The notes beneath the pieces were generated by a model that saw only the letters and a list, made by a program, of their open reading frames with translations, was not told where the DNA came from and searched no databases. Position numbers and translations under genes: made by a program. Source: Armatimonadota bacterium (GTDB lineage Bacteria > Armatimonadota > Fimbriimonadia > Fimbriimonadales > Fimbriimonadaceae). Taken from it: a stretch of DNA of 64,000 nt. The stretch lies in assembly GCA_022563855.1 (NCBI GenBank), contig JADFMN010000007.1, positions 1 through 64,000 of the forward strand, read 5' to 3'. Numbering within the stretch: the first letter of the stretch is position 1; each line of letters starts with the position of its first letter. Below are positions 1 to 7,323 of the stretch, in pieces.

Positions 1-467
1 CCCTCGCTGACCTTCAGGTACGCGCTCCAAGGACGCCCGGTGCGCGCGCGGGTCGTGACGTCGGCCCACCGGTGCTGCGGCGGCTGGACGTCCAACACCG
101 GGCCGTCATGCCCGAACACCGCAGACGCAATCTCCGCGAACCGCGCCATCTGCCCGACCCCGACGTACGAGTCCGCCCCCGGCGCGAGACGCTGAAGCTC
201 AGCGCCGAGCCGCTGGGAGAGGCACCCCGCGACGATCACCTTGCCGTCGCCCTTCTCCGCGACCGCCTTCCTAATCGCCTCGATCGACTCGCGCTTGGCC
301 GATTCCAGGAACCCGCAGGTGTTGATCACCGTGATCTCGGCCTCAGCCGATCCATCCACGGAGTACCCCTTCTCGCGCAAGACGCCCGCGATCTCTTCGC
401 TGTCGACCTCGTTCTTGGCGCAGCCAAGCGTGACGATCCGGACGTTCTTGGGCTTGTCGGCGGGCAT
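1..467 (-). CDS. rimO: Ribosomal protein S12 methylthiotransferase RimO, 5' part only
   Basis: RimO is a radical-SAM enzyme that methylthiolates the conserved aspartate of ribosomal protein S12. About 155 N-terminal residues are visible and cover the UPF0004/MTTase domain. The cysteines that bind the auxiliary Fe-S cluster are seen in TLGCAKNEVDSE (C16), NTCGF (C51) and VAGCLSQR (C82). The reading frame leaves the window at AYLKVSEG, just before the CxxxCxxC radical-SAM motif expected next. The ATG at 467 starts MPADKPKNVRIVTLGC, the usual distance from the first cysteine. The paralogue MiaB is less likely, because GCAKNEVDSE and AYLKVSEG are RimO-like. The gene is divergent from the HEAT-repeat gene that starts at 540. 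Confidence 0.9.
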   Translation of the reverse strand, partial: MPADKPKNVRIVTLGCAKNEVDSEEIAGVLREKGYSVDGSAEAEITVINTCGFLESAKRESIEAIRKAVAEKGDGKVIVAGCLSQRLGAELQRLAPGADSYVGVGQMARFAEIASAVFGHDGPVLDVQPPQHRWADVTTRARTGRPWSAYLKVSE

Positions 468-504
468 GGCTGCATGAATTATGGCAGTGATCGCACAACG
501 CTCC

Positions 505-532
505 TTGAACCATCAGAGGCGGTTGGTACACT
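505..532 (+). promoter_or_regulatory. Promoter of HEAT-repeat gene, leaderless type
   Basis: TTGAAC at 505-510, a 16-nt spacer, then TACACT at 527-532, with the ATG only 7 nt after the -10 box (540). The transcript would begin at or next to the start codon. No Shine-Dalgarno sequence precedes the ATG. Confidence 0.6.
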
Positions 533-539
533 TATAGGC

Positions 540-2414
540 ATGAAACCTAGAGGCATCGCGTTCAGAGCCGGCTACATAGCTTCAACCTTGCTGTTGGCGG
601 GTATCGCAGTTGCCGATGAGTGGCGGTCGCCCACGAAAGAGCACCGGTCAGAAAGCCGGTTGTACGTCCTAAAGGTCAACAACGGCGCCAAGACCCTCAC
701 GCTTAAGCAGGACACAGGCAACGGCTTTGCCGTGAAGTGGAGCATCAAGTACCCGCAGAAACAGGCACCTGTTGTCGCATACATAACTGAAAATGGGCGG
801 TACGTTGTCCTTCGCGACGTCTGGCACGGCGTCGGCTACGGTAAGTCGCTCGTCTTCATCGGGCCGGCCGGCAAGGTCCTGGAAACGTACGAGATCAAGG
901 ACTTTCTTGATCAAGAGGAGATTTTATACGCCCCTCATACCGTCAGCAGTTTGTGGTGGTCGATGGGGGGAACGTTTTTCTTTGACGACGCTCAGCGCAA
1001 GTTCCAGCTCATAACCGTTCGCGGGACGATCGTCTCGTTCGATCTGCAGTCCGGCGCTCAGGACGTCATGACCGTAGCGTTGAGAGGGGCCATTCAGAAT
1101 GGGGTTCTGCCCGAAGCCCGCAGACTCCTCGCCAGCGACTCGCTAGAGTCGATTCAGAAGGGAATAGAACAGATCGCACGGCTGAAGGACCGGGAGTCTG
1201 TGCCAAGGCTCAAGGAACTGATGTACGATCCGGCCGACTTCGGCAAGGAGCGTGAACCGGGCCAGCCAGTTATGGCGTTCGATATGCAGCGTTCCGCAGG
1301 CAGCGCACTGTCGGTCATCCTAGGCGCAGACGCAGCTCCGGTCTTCGAGGTGAAAATCGCGAACGCCAACAGCCGAGCACAGTCGACGTGGATCGACCTC
1401 TTGGAAGAGATCGGAGCGGCCGGTGATAGCCGATCAGTCCTGGAAGTCGCTGAGGATGAGGGTAGCGGCAACAGAATTCAGGCCATCAAGGCGATTCTCG
1501 AAAACGGAGGCAACGCCGCGCTCCGAACCCATCCGGAATGGCTTTCCCATGTCGACGAAGATGTTAGATTCCGTGCTGTCAAGCTACTGCCTGTGTTCGG
1601 GGACTCGCGAGACTACGATCACCTGATGCAAGCCCTCGACGACGAGGATACGTCTGTCTCGATCTGGGCTCTTCGCGGGATCATCAATCTGGACCCGCCG
1701 GACTTAGTCGATGTTCTCAGTGAGATCGCTGAAGCAGAGAGCCATAACTGGTACGAGCTCGCTGTCATCGAACTGGCCAAGCACGGTGATTCAAAACACC
1801 AGGCTAGACTCGTCGAATGGATGAGTGCTTTAACAGGGGACAGAGAGGGGCGCAGTGGCCTCCCCTTCGGCCTCTTTGACGTAGAACTGATTTCTAAGGC
1901 CCTCGCTGAGAGTCAGCCACCAGGGGCTGCGGAAGCGCTCACGAAAGCCTCCTCGATCGAAGAACCGCTGATCAAGATTCCTGCCTTGGGCGGCCTCGCT
2001 GCGATGGGGGACGACGACGCACTGATCGAGCTGCGCCAACTCACAAGAGAAGGCAAAGCCCTTGACAGACGGCGCGCCATCAAGTGGATTGGGTACTGCA
2101 AAGACACTGGCTTTATCCCGGAGCTGACAGCCATGCTCGATGACAGGGAGCCTTGGATACGAGATGCCGCAAGAGCTGCGCTCGTCGAGCTCGGCGTGGC
2201 CGTCCCTAACCCTCCCAAGACCGCAACTATGTCACTCGCGGGCACCGAGAAGATCGCGCTCAATGCCAGCGAACCGACTGCATTGGAATCCGTGGCTAAC
2301 TCTGGCGACGGCGCTGAACAGCCGGTCACGGCGATTCTCGCAGCGCTCGGCGTGCTCGCCGTCGGCGCGGCCGTTCTGTTGGTCCGACGCCGCTATCTTC
2401 GCTACCGGGCGTGA
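540..2414 (+). CDS. Secreted, membrane-anchored HEAT-repeat protein
   Basis: 624 residues. A signal-like segment (GYIASTLLLAGIAVA, residues ~10-25) precedes an extracytoplasmic body. The first ~180 residues are beta-rich and not recognised. Residues ~190-560 contain repeated helical pairs of HEAT/armadillo type, for example ESVPRLKELMYDPADF, VRFRAVKLLPVFGDSRDYDHLMQAL and WIRDAARAALVELG. A C-terminal hydrophobic helix (ILAALGVLAVGAAVLLV) followed by RRRYLRYR resembles a cell-surface anchor. An open frame extends upstream to 72, but that part is antisense to rimO. ATG 540 is chosen because it starts the signal peptide and sits 7 nt behind a good -10 box. The function is unknown; a scaffolding role is only suggested by the repeats. 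Confidence 0.75.
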   Translation: MKPRGIAFRAGYIASTLLLAGIAVADEWRSPTKEHRSESRLYVLKVNNGAKTLTLKQDTGNGFAVKWSIKYPQKQAPVVAYITENGRYVVLRDVWHGVGYGKSLVFIGPAGKVLETYEIKDFLDQEEILYAPHTVSSLWWSMGGTFFFDDAQRKFQLITVRGTIVSFDLQSGAQDVMTVALRGAIQNGVLPEARRLLASDSLESIQKGIEQIARLKDRESVPRLKELMYDPADFGKEREPGQPVMAFDMQRSAGSALSVILGADAAPVFEVKIANANSRAQSTWIDLLEEIGAAGDSRSVLEVAEDEGSGNRIQAIKAILENGGNAALRTHPEWLSHVDEDVRFRAVKLLPVFGDSRDYDHLMQALDDEDTSVSIWALRGIINLDPPDLVDVLSEIAEAESHNWYELAVIELAKHGDSKHQARLVEWMSALTGDREGRSGLPFGLFDVELISKALAESQPPGAAEALTKASSIEEPLIKIPALGGLAAMGDDDALIELRQLTREGKALDRRRAIKWIGYCKDTGFIPELTAMLDDREPWIRDAARAALVELGVAVPNPPKTATMSLAGTEKIALNASEPTALESVANSGDGAEQPVTAILAALGVLAVGAAVLLVRRRYLRYRA

Positions 2415-2518
2415 CTGCGCGGACGCTTTCCGGGCTTGTCTGAAGGCATCGGCAGGTTCAAATTATGGCAGAGAGCGTCACTTGACCCAGAACAAGCTAT
2501 TATCTAACGTTTATCACC

Positions 2519-2524
2519 TATAAT
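2519..2524 (+). promoter_or_regulatory. -10 box TATAAT, leaderless start of first wHTH gene
   Basis: A perfect TATAAT lies 8 nt before ATG 2533 and there is no ribosome-binding site. A TTGACC at 2482 is too far upstream (31 nt) to be its -35 element. The second module copy has CATAAT before its ATG in the same setting. Confidence 0.6.
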
Positions 2525-2532
2525 ATAGTCAT

Positions 2533-2868
2533 ATGGAACGTTTATTCGGGACAGGATCGCAGACGAAGGTGCTGGTCATGCTCGGGTTGCTCGAAAGCAG
2601 CTACCGGAGCGAACTGTCGCGCCTGACGGGCGTGTCGCCCACGGCAGTCTCCAGCCTGCTCGACCGGCTCGAGGAGGACGGAGTCATCGTTGCGGTGACC
2701 CAGGGGCGCAACAGGCTGGTTTCGATCAACCCGCGGTACAAGGCGCGCGCAGAGCTAGTCGCTCTGCTCAAGAAGTTAGGCATGCGAAGCCCGGAGATTC
2801 TCGAGGCCGCATCGCGCGCGCGCCGCAGACCGCGACGCAAGGGTAAGAAACTGTGGACGACGGACTAA
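2533..2868 (+). CDS. Winged-helix transcriptional regulator, first module copy
   Basis: A 111-residue protein made almost entirely of a winged helix-turn-helix: RSELSRLTGVSPTAVSSLLDRLEEDGVIVAVTQGRNRLVSINPRY (residues ~18-65), followed by a short helix and a basic tail RRRPRRKGKK. It is a clear paralogue of the protein at 3063-3407, sharing the LFGT start, the Q(T)K/QTA..MxGLL motif, a wing ending in INPRY/LNPRF and the RRRPRRxGK tail. Its last 16 nt overlap the remnant of a nucleotidyltransferase gene. By analogy with AbiEi-type antitoxins it may repress its own two-gene unit; this is inferred. Confidence 0.75.
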   Translation: MERLFGTGSQTKVLVMLGLLESSYRSELSRLTGVSPTAVSSLLDRLEEDGVIVAVTQGRNRLVSINPRYKARAELVALLKKLGMRSPEILEAASRARRRPRRKGKKLWTTD

Positions 2869-3023
2869 GTGTGACGAGCAAAGACACCCTGACGGACGTG
2901 GCGTGCAAGGCCTGCTCGGCCCTCGCAGCCGTCGGCATCGAAGCCGTACTCTGCGGCGGTTCCGCCGCCAGAGTCGGCACAAGGGATTTCAACCCACTTT
3001 GCTTGCTATTTACAAGCATATGA
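2853..3023 (+). pseudogene. Truncated nucleotidyltransferase-like gene, first module copy
   Basis: Starting from GTG 2853, which overlaps the upstream wHTH gene by 16 nt, 56 codons are open. They read like the beginning of the intact paralogue at 3408: TDVACKACSALAAVGIEAVLCGGSAARV aligns with RELAFIVCTALDRAGATAVLTGGGAATV. The frame then runs into GTRDFNPL and stops at TGA 3021, where the intact protein has the SRDLDF acidic motif. The rest of the domain (~125 residues) is missing. It is most simply a decayed copy caused by an internal deletion. Confidence 0.65.
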
Positions 3024-3046
3024 TTGTGTTATTGCATCGTATGTGG

Positions 3047-3052
3047 CATAAT
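3047..3052 (+). promoter_or_regulatory. -10 box CATAAT of second wHTH/nucleotidyltransferase module
   Basis: CATAAT stands 10 nt before ATG 3063 with no Shine-Dalgarno sequence. The surrounding arrangement (xATAATAx...ATATGGA) resembles that of the first copy at 2519-2536, so the promoter appears to have been duplicated with the module. Confidence 0.5.
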
Positions 3053-3062
3053 ACCAATCAAT

Positions 3063-3407
3063 ATGGAGCAGATCCCTAGAAACAGGCAGAGCTTGTTTGG
3101 AACTCGGATCCAGACGGCGATTCTAATGATCATCGGGCTCTTAGGGGAGTCGTATCCTCGGGAGCTAACGCGACTGGCGGAGGCCAACATCAGCACGGTG
3201 TCAAGACACCTCGACAAGCTCGAGGCGCAAGGCATCACGGTGAGTCGGTACATCGGCAAAGAGAGGCGCGTCTCGCTCAATCCGAGGTTCGTGGCATTCA
3301 AGGAGCTGAAGGTCCTCATCCAACGGCTGTCGCTGGCAGAGCCCGAAATCATGAACGCCGTCAACTCGGTCAGGAGGCGGCCCAGGAGACGAGGCAAGGA
3401 GGTCTAG
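3063..3407 (+). CDS. Winged-helix transcriptional regulator, second module copy
   Basis: 114 residues. The wHTH spans residues ~25-75 (RELTRLAEANISTVSRHLDKLEAQGITVSRYIGKERRVSLNPRF) and the tail is basic (RRRPRRRGKEV). The frame is open from 3024, but ATG 3063 matches the start of its paralogue at 2533 and the -10 box position. The stop codon directly abuts the ATG of the nucleotidyltransferase at 3408, whose strong ribosome-binding site (AAGGAGG) lies inside the last codons here, so the two genes are co-transcribed and probably translationally linked. It is likely the regulator of that pair. Confidence 0.75.
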   Translation: MEQIPRNRQSLFGTRIQTAILMIIGLLGESYPRELTRLAEANISTVSRHLDKLEAQGITVSRYIGKERRVSLNPRFVAFKELKVLIQRLSLAEPEIMNAVNSVRRRPRRRGKEV

Positions 3408-3953
3408 ATGGGCATTTGCCCAACGACGTCTCTGCGCGAACTAGCGTTCATCGTATGCACGGCACTTGATCGAGCGGGCGCCACGGCCGTCCTGACTGGA
3501 GGTGGCGCTGCAACCGTTTACTCAGCGGAGGCTTATAGATCTCGCGATCTGGATTTCGTGCTTTCCTTTGGCGGCACGAGACCTGCGGAGCCGTTGACCG
3601 AACTTGGATTCACGCTAGACGGCTCAACGTACATACACCCAAATTCGCCGTTCACCCTCGATTTCCCTCCGGGACCACTCACAATTGGATCGGACGTAGT
3701 GACCGAATGGGACACCCTCGACGAAGACAACCGCATCCTGCACATCATCAAGCCGACTGATTCCGTTCTCGACAGGTTCGTAGCGTACGTGCACTGGAAC
3801 GAGTTGGCAAGCTTAGAAATCGCCGCGAAAGTCGCTCTTGGAATTGGAGACAGGCTCGACTGGCAGCGGATCGAGCGATGGTGCGATGCAGAAGGCGCGA
3901 GCGACCTGATCGAAGATCTCAAGAGCTTGGTGACCCGACTGCGCAGACGCTAG
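3408..3953 (+). CDS. Nucleotidyltransferase-fold protein (DUF6036/AbiEii-like)
   Basis: 181 residues. GGGAA at 31-35 followed by SRDLDF (D47, D49) matches the GG(S/G)xA...DxD signature of the minimal nucleotidyltransferase/DUF6036-type fold. Later elements include DVVTEWDTL and a helical C-terminus (SLEIAAKVALG..LDWQRIERW). It follows a wHTH gene with no gap and a strong AAGGAGG site. AbiE systems pair an AbiEi wHTH antitoxin with an AbiEii nucleotidyltransferase toxin, and this gene pair resembles a reduced version. Family membership comes from motifs only; toxin activity is inference. Confidence 0.65.
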   Translation: MGICPTTSLRELAFIVCTALDRAGATAVLTGGGAATVYSAEAYRSRDLDFVLSFGGTRPAEPLTELGFTLDGSTYIHPNSPFTLDFPPGPLTIGSDVVTEWDTLDEDNRILHIIKPTDSVLDRFVAYVHWNELASLEIAAKVALGIGDRLDWQRIERWCDAEGASDLIEDLKSLVTRLRRR

Positions 3954-4225
3954 TCCACATGGCGCTCGACGACGATCGTGAACTCCTTGGCTAGCCCCAC
4001 GATCGCCGCTATGGCGATGAAGAACGGTGCCAGTGCTAGCCCGATCAGACCGACCGTCAACGAAAAGTTAAGCAGCTCCCGGCCGTCCTTCGCGCGTACG
4101 ATGATCCGCCGGACGTTGCCCTCGCGCACGAGTTTCTTCAGCTCGTCGACCAGGTTGTCCGAGGACACCTTGAACTCCTCGGTCTTGACCTTCTTCTTGG
4201 ATGTCGTCTTCTTGGCGTCGGCCAT
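3950..4225 (-). CDS. DUF4342 family small membrane protein
   Basis: 91 residues. A lysine-rich N-terminus is followed by the DUF4342 pattern EEFKVSSDNLVDELKKLVREGNVRRIIVRAKDGRELLNFSLTVGLIGLALAPFFIAIAAIVGLAKEFTIVVER. A UBA-like helical part (residues ~17-36) leads to a beta element and one or two membrane-spanning stretches (residues ~55-82). The function of the family is unknown. The gene converges on the nucleotidyltransferase gene with a 4-nt overlap. Upstream, TAGTAG stands 8 nt before the ATG, a weaker example of the leaderless layout seen elsewhere in the window. Confidence 0.85.
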   Translation of the reverse strand: MADAKKTTSKKKVKTEEFKVSSDNLVDELKKLVREGNVRRIIVRAKDGRELLNFSLTVGLIGLALAPFFIAIAAIVGLAKEFTIVVERHVD

Positions 4226-4311
4226 TGTAATCGCTACTACGCCGTTGACGCAGGCCAGGTTGAGCGCTAGAGCAATAGCCTAGGCCGCGTTAGGCGCTCA
4301 GCAAGGCGAAT

Positions 4312-5274
4312 CTACCGATTCTGACGCGGATTGAGGCTGTGAATCTGAAGCGCGTTGGAAGCGTCAGTCGTTAGGATGTGGCGGCCGTCGCTGGTGAAGG
4401 CAACTAGCGAGTCGACGTACGCCTGGCCTGAAATGGTGGCCAGAGGCTGCAGTGTCTTGACGTCCCACAGAACGACGTGACCGTCGCTCGCGCTGCTTGC
4501 GCCGATCTTGCCGTTCGGCGCGATCGCGACGTTCAAAACCCAGTCGCTGTGCGCCTTGATAGCGCCTATTTTTGCTCGCTTCTTGATGTCCCACACGACG
4601 ACGCGGCCATCACGGCAAGCTGTAAAGCAGAGAGTGCCAGCCTTGTTAATTGCGATCTCGTTTGCGCCTTCCCCGCCCCCGACCCGCAGGGTCGCCGCCA
4701 GGGTGAACCCTTTCGGCGCGTACAGGCGCATTCCTTCGAGCAGCGTGCCAGTCACGAGCCCGCCGGACGGGAGATACGCGATCCCGAAGAAGTTGGCTCC
4801 AACTCCCTTGATCGTGTTGGTCGGATGGCCGCCCGACGTGTTCCAGATCTTGATAACGTCGTCCTTGCCCACGCTGGCGAAGGTCTTTCCGTTTGGCGCG
4901 AAAGCGAACGCTTGAATCCCGCGCGTATGACCGCGATCACGCGAAAACTCGCGGATTTTCTTGCCGGTCTTCACGTCCCACAGCCAGATTCGGGCGGACT
5001 CGTCGCCAGTCAAGAGGAACTTGCCATCGCGGCTGAACGCGAGCGCGTACGGAGTCCGCGGATGCCCGTCCAAGGTGTGGATCGACGTCAGCTTGACGGC
5101 GTCCATGATCCGAACTCGATTGTCTTCGGAAGCGACGGCGAACACGGCGCCTTTAGGGCTCGCGGCTATCGCCGTGGTTCGAATGTGGGCGAAGGTCTTG
5201 ACGCGCGTGACGGTGATGGCGGTCGGCGCGGAAGGGTTGACGATTGCTGCTAATACGATCGCTGTGGTGAGCAT
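4312..5274 (-). CDS. Secreted WD40-repeat protein
   Basis: 320 residues with a short N-terminal hydrophobic segment (LTTAIVLAAIVNPSAPTAITV) that may be a signal peptide, followed by about seven WD40 blades. Typical repeats are AFSRDGKFLLTGDESARIWLWDVKTGKKI, AFAPNGKTFASVGKDDVIKIWNTSGG, CFTACRDGRVVVWDIKKRAKI and SSASDGHVVLWDVKTLQPL. The protein would form a beta-propeller used for protein binding; no enzymatic domain is attached. AGGAG lies ~12 nt before the ATG. A modest inverted repeat (GGCTGA/TCAGCC at 5315-5339) lies upstream of this gene, beyond the end of the lipoprotein gene that follows it. Confidence 0.85.
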   Translation of the reverse strand: MLTTAIVLAAIVNPSAPTAITVTRVKTFAHIRTTAIAASPKGAVFAVASEDNRVRIMDAVKLTSIHTLDGHPRTPYALAFSRDGKFLLTGDESARIWLWDVKTGKKIREFSRDRGHTRGIQAFAFAPNGKTFASVGKDDVIKIWNTSGGHPTNTIKGVGANFFGIAYLPSGGLVTGTLLEGMRLYAPKGFTLAATLRVGGGEGANEIAINKAGTLCFTACRDGRVVVWDIKKRAKIGAIKAHSDWVLNVAIAPNGKIGASSASDGHVVLWDVKTLQPLATISGQAYVDSLVAFTSDGRHILTTDASNALQIHSLNPRQNR

Positions 5275-5341
5275 CCTACTCGTTTGGCTCCTGTGTGCCC
5301 GGACGTATGAAACGGGCTGACGTTTTCAAGTTTTCAGCCAA

Positions 5342-6295
5342 TTACTTCTGAAATGGCGGAATCGTGAAGTCCTTGTCGGTGAAAGTACCGCCGAAATTCC
5401 ACTTTGCCCTCCAGCGCATCGTCAGCCCCGTATCTTCCGGCCCCACGCTCACATGGATGGTCAGCGGCAGAAACGTTTCGCCGTGTATGATCACTTCGAT
5501 CTCCGTCAGCGGCTCCCCAGAGCGCGTCGCCTCGATGCGGAAGAACGGCACTTCCCGGCCGTTCTGCTCTAATAATGCCTTGGTAACGACGACCTCGTAG
5601 CCAGCGACCTTGTTCTCCCATGCCTTCAGCAACGGGGCCCAGTGATCCTTGTTGTCTGAAAAGTGCTGAAACATCCGCCGAGGAAACTGCTCGGGCCAAG
5701 ACAGGACTTCGGACTCGGATAGGCGCGGTGACCTGTTCGACGAACGGAACGTCGGCAGATCCGACCACACTCCGTCCTCAAGTCGAGCGCGGGTCGTCCC
5801 GTTACTGACGATCCAGTTCCGAGCTGTCATCCTCGGCATGTGGTAGTGGATGCTGAACGTTTGGGAGTCTTGGATCTTGACGTCCGACGTGCCGTTCAAC
5901 GTGCCTCCACCTGGACGTTTGTCGGCGATGTCCGTAGCGGCCTCCCCCCAAGCCATGGTCAAGTTTCTCATCGCCTCGTCGATCTTGGCGCCCAGCTCGC
6001 TCGGTGAAATTTCGTCGTCCTGCCAGCCGGTCTCGTCGCTTAAGTCTAAGGAGCCATTCTTGGGCGCAACCTCACTTGGCCCTCCGTCCTGAGCGAGACC
6101 TGCACCAGCCATAGCAGGGTTCGGTCGACCCGGCCTTTCGCCAAGAACCGCCCCTTCGCCGCTTGTGCTTGCCGTAAACGGCGGCGGGTCGGGTTCGCGG
6201 TTGCAACTCGCGCCCAACAGGGCGATAGAGGCGACCAGGGCAAGCAACAAGCTCGTTTTCATCCTTTCTGTAGACGGGTTCAGCCGAAGATTCAT
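5342..6295 (-). CDS. Predicted lipoprotein of unknown function
   Basis: 317 residues if translation starts at ATG 6295, which has AGGA 9-10 nt upstream. An internal ATG at 6262 would give 306 residues. The lipoprotein signal SLLLALVASIALLGASC has its lipobox at LGASC. The mature part begins with a linker rich in P, G and E, and its C-terminal half (RNWIVSNGTTRARLEDGVWSD...YEVVVTKALLEQNGREVPFFRIEATRSGEPLTEIEVI) looks like the LolA/LppX-type beta-sheet of outer-membrane lipid carriers; this resemblance is weak. It lies 29 nt behind the MlaE-type permease on the same strand, consistent with a shared lipid-transport role. Confidence 0.6.
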   Translation of the reverse strand: MNLRLNPSTERMKTSLLLALVASIALLGASCNREPDPPPFTASTSGEGAVLGERPGRPNPAMAGAGLAQDGGPSEVAPKNGSLDLSDETGWQDDEISPSELGAKIDEAMRNLTMAWGEAATDIADKRPGGGTLNGTSDVKIQDSQTFSIHYHMPRMTARNWIVSNGTTRARLEDGVWSDLPTFRSSNRSPRLSESEVLSWPEQFPRRMFQHFSDNKDHWAPLLKAWENKVAGYEVVVTKALLEQNGREVPFFRIEATRSGEPLTEIEVIIHGETFLPLTIHVSVGPEDTGLTMRWRAKWNFGGTFTDKDFTIPPFQK

Positions 6296-6324
6296 TGGTC
6301 AGTTTCCTGTAATTGGCGCTGCCG

Positions 6325-7128
6325 CTACCGGAACAGCAGCGCGGTCATGATGTAGTTTACGACGTAAATCAGCACCATTGTAATCACGACGGTGCGAGTT
6401 GTGGCCTCGCCGACGCCGACGGCGCCCTTCGAGGTCCTCAGGCCTTGCTGGCACGCTACCAACGCAACGATGAGCCCAAATATTACCGTCTTCCACATGC
6501 CGTTCACGAAATCGGCGGGTTCGACCCACTGGCGTAGGGACTGCACGAACGTACCCGATGCTACGCCGCTGAGCTTCACGGAGACCAGATACCCGCCGTA
6601 AACCCCCGTGTAGATGCCGACCATGCACAGGATCGGCAGCATCGTGACGGCCGCCAGAACTCGCGGCAGGACAAGGTAGCTGACCGGCGGCACGTTGAGC
6701 GATCTGAGCGCGTCGATCTGCTCCGTCACGGCCATCGATCCGATCTGAGCCGCCATAGCCGAGCCGCACCGCGCAGCAACCATGATCCCGACAAGAACCG
6801 GGGCGATCTCCCGCGTCAGCGCCAGACCGATCGTCGCACCGGCCAGCTCAGACGCGCCGAACCCGACCAAGAAGTCTGCGCTGTAGAGCGCCAGGACCGC
6901 ACCCGATGAGAATGTCGTCAACGCAACGATCGGAACGGAAGACACGCCGATGAAAGCCATCTGGTTCAACATCTCGCGCCACTCGAACGGACGGCTGAAC
7001 AGTCGGCGGCACGTTTCGACGAAAAGGATGGAGGTCTCGCCGACGAACGTCAAGGACTCCATCACCGAGCTAGCGACCCAGTCGAACGGGTTGGGCAACC
7101 TTGGCTGAGCTGGCTGCGGCGACGCCAT
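6325..7128 (-). CDS. mlaE: MlaE/YrbE-type ABC transporter permease
   Basis: 267 residues, the standard MlaE length. The hallmark segment LTREIAPVLVGIMVAARCGSAMAAQIGSMAVTEQIDALRSLNVPPVSYLVLPR is complete (residues ~108-163), with about five membrane segments and the N-terminal amphipathic interface helix. In the Mla system the permease works with an ATPase (MlaF) and an MCE-domain lipid-binding protein (MlaD). Neither is next to this gene, so they would have to be encoded elsewhere. The start codon lies 7 nt behind a -10 box (TAATAT), indicating a leaderless transcript. Confidence 0.9.
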   Translation of the reverse strand: MASPQPAQPRLPNPFDWVASSVMESLTFVGETSILFVETCRRLFSRPFEWREMLNQMAFIGVSSVPIVALTTFSSGAVLALYSADFLVGFGASELAGATIGLALTREIAPVLVGIMVAARCGSAMAAQIGSMAVTEQIDALRSLNVPPVSYLVLPRVLAAVTMLPILCMVGIYTGVYGGYLVSVKLSGVASGTFVQSLRQWVEPADFVNGMWKTVIFGLIVALVACQQGLRTSKGAVGVGEATTRTVVITMVLIYVVNYIMTALLFR

Positions 7129-7170
7129 CAGGCCGATATTACCAGCCGCTCCGCGCTATACTTCCTTGAC
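7129..7170. promoter_or_regulatory. Compact divergent promoter, both sides leaderless
   Basis: Only 42 nt separate the start codons of mlaE (minus) and the small membrane protein (plus). TAATAT (minus strand, 7136-7141) is 7 nt from the ATG at 7128, and TATACT (plus strand, 7157-7162) is 8 nt from the GTG at 7171. The two -10 boxes are 15 bp apart, so RNA polymerase cannot occupy both at once. Confidence 0.6.
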
Positions 7171-7323
7171 GTGCCACGCGCCGTTCGTGACCGACGAACA
7201 CAGTTCCCTTGGTGGCCCCTCATACTGCTTTTGGTGACTGTGTACCTGTTCTGGATACTGCCGCATCAGCTCGGCGATAGACCAGTGGACGTGCGCTTTG
7301 ATCAGGGCGGAACAGACGAATGA
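7171..7323 (+). CDS. Small single-span membrane protein
   Basis: A 50-residue ORF from GTG 7171: a basic N-terminus (PRAVRDRRTQ), one hydrophobic helix (WWPLILLLVTVYLFWILP, residues ~14-31) and a short polar tail. Its TGA overlaps the ATG of the YchF-like gene (ATGA at 7320-7323), the classical sign of translational coupling. A -10 box TATACT lies 8 nt upstream. Reality is supported by the promoter, the overlap and the clean topology. The function is unknown. Confidence 0.65.
   Translation: MPRAVRDRRTQFPWWPLILLLVTVYLFWILPHQLGDRPVDVRFDQGGTDE

Noticed and set aside
72-539. N-terminal extension of the HEAT-repeat frame (open from 72)
   Set aside because: It is the exact antisense of rimO, has no ribosome-binding site, and the true start at 540 has a promoter and signal peptide.
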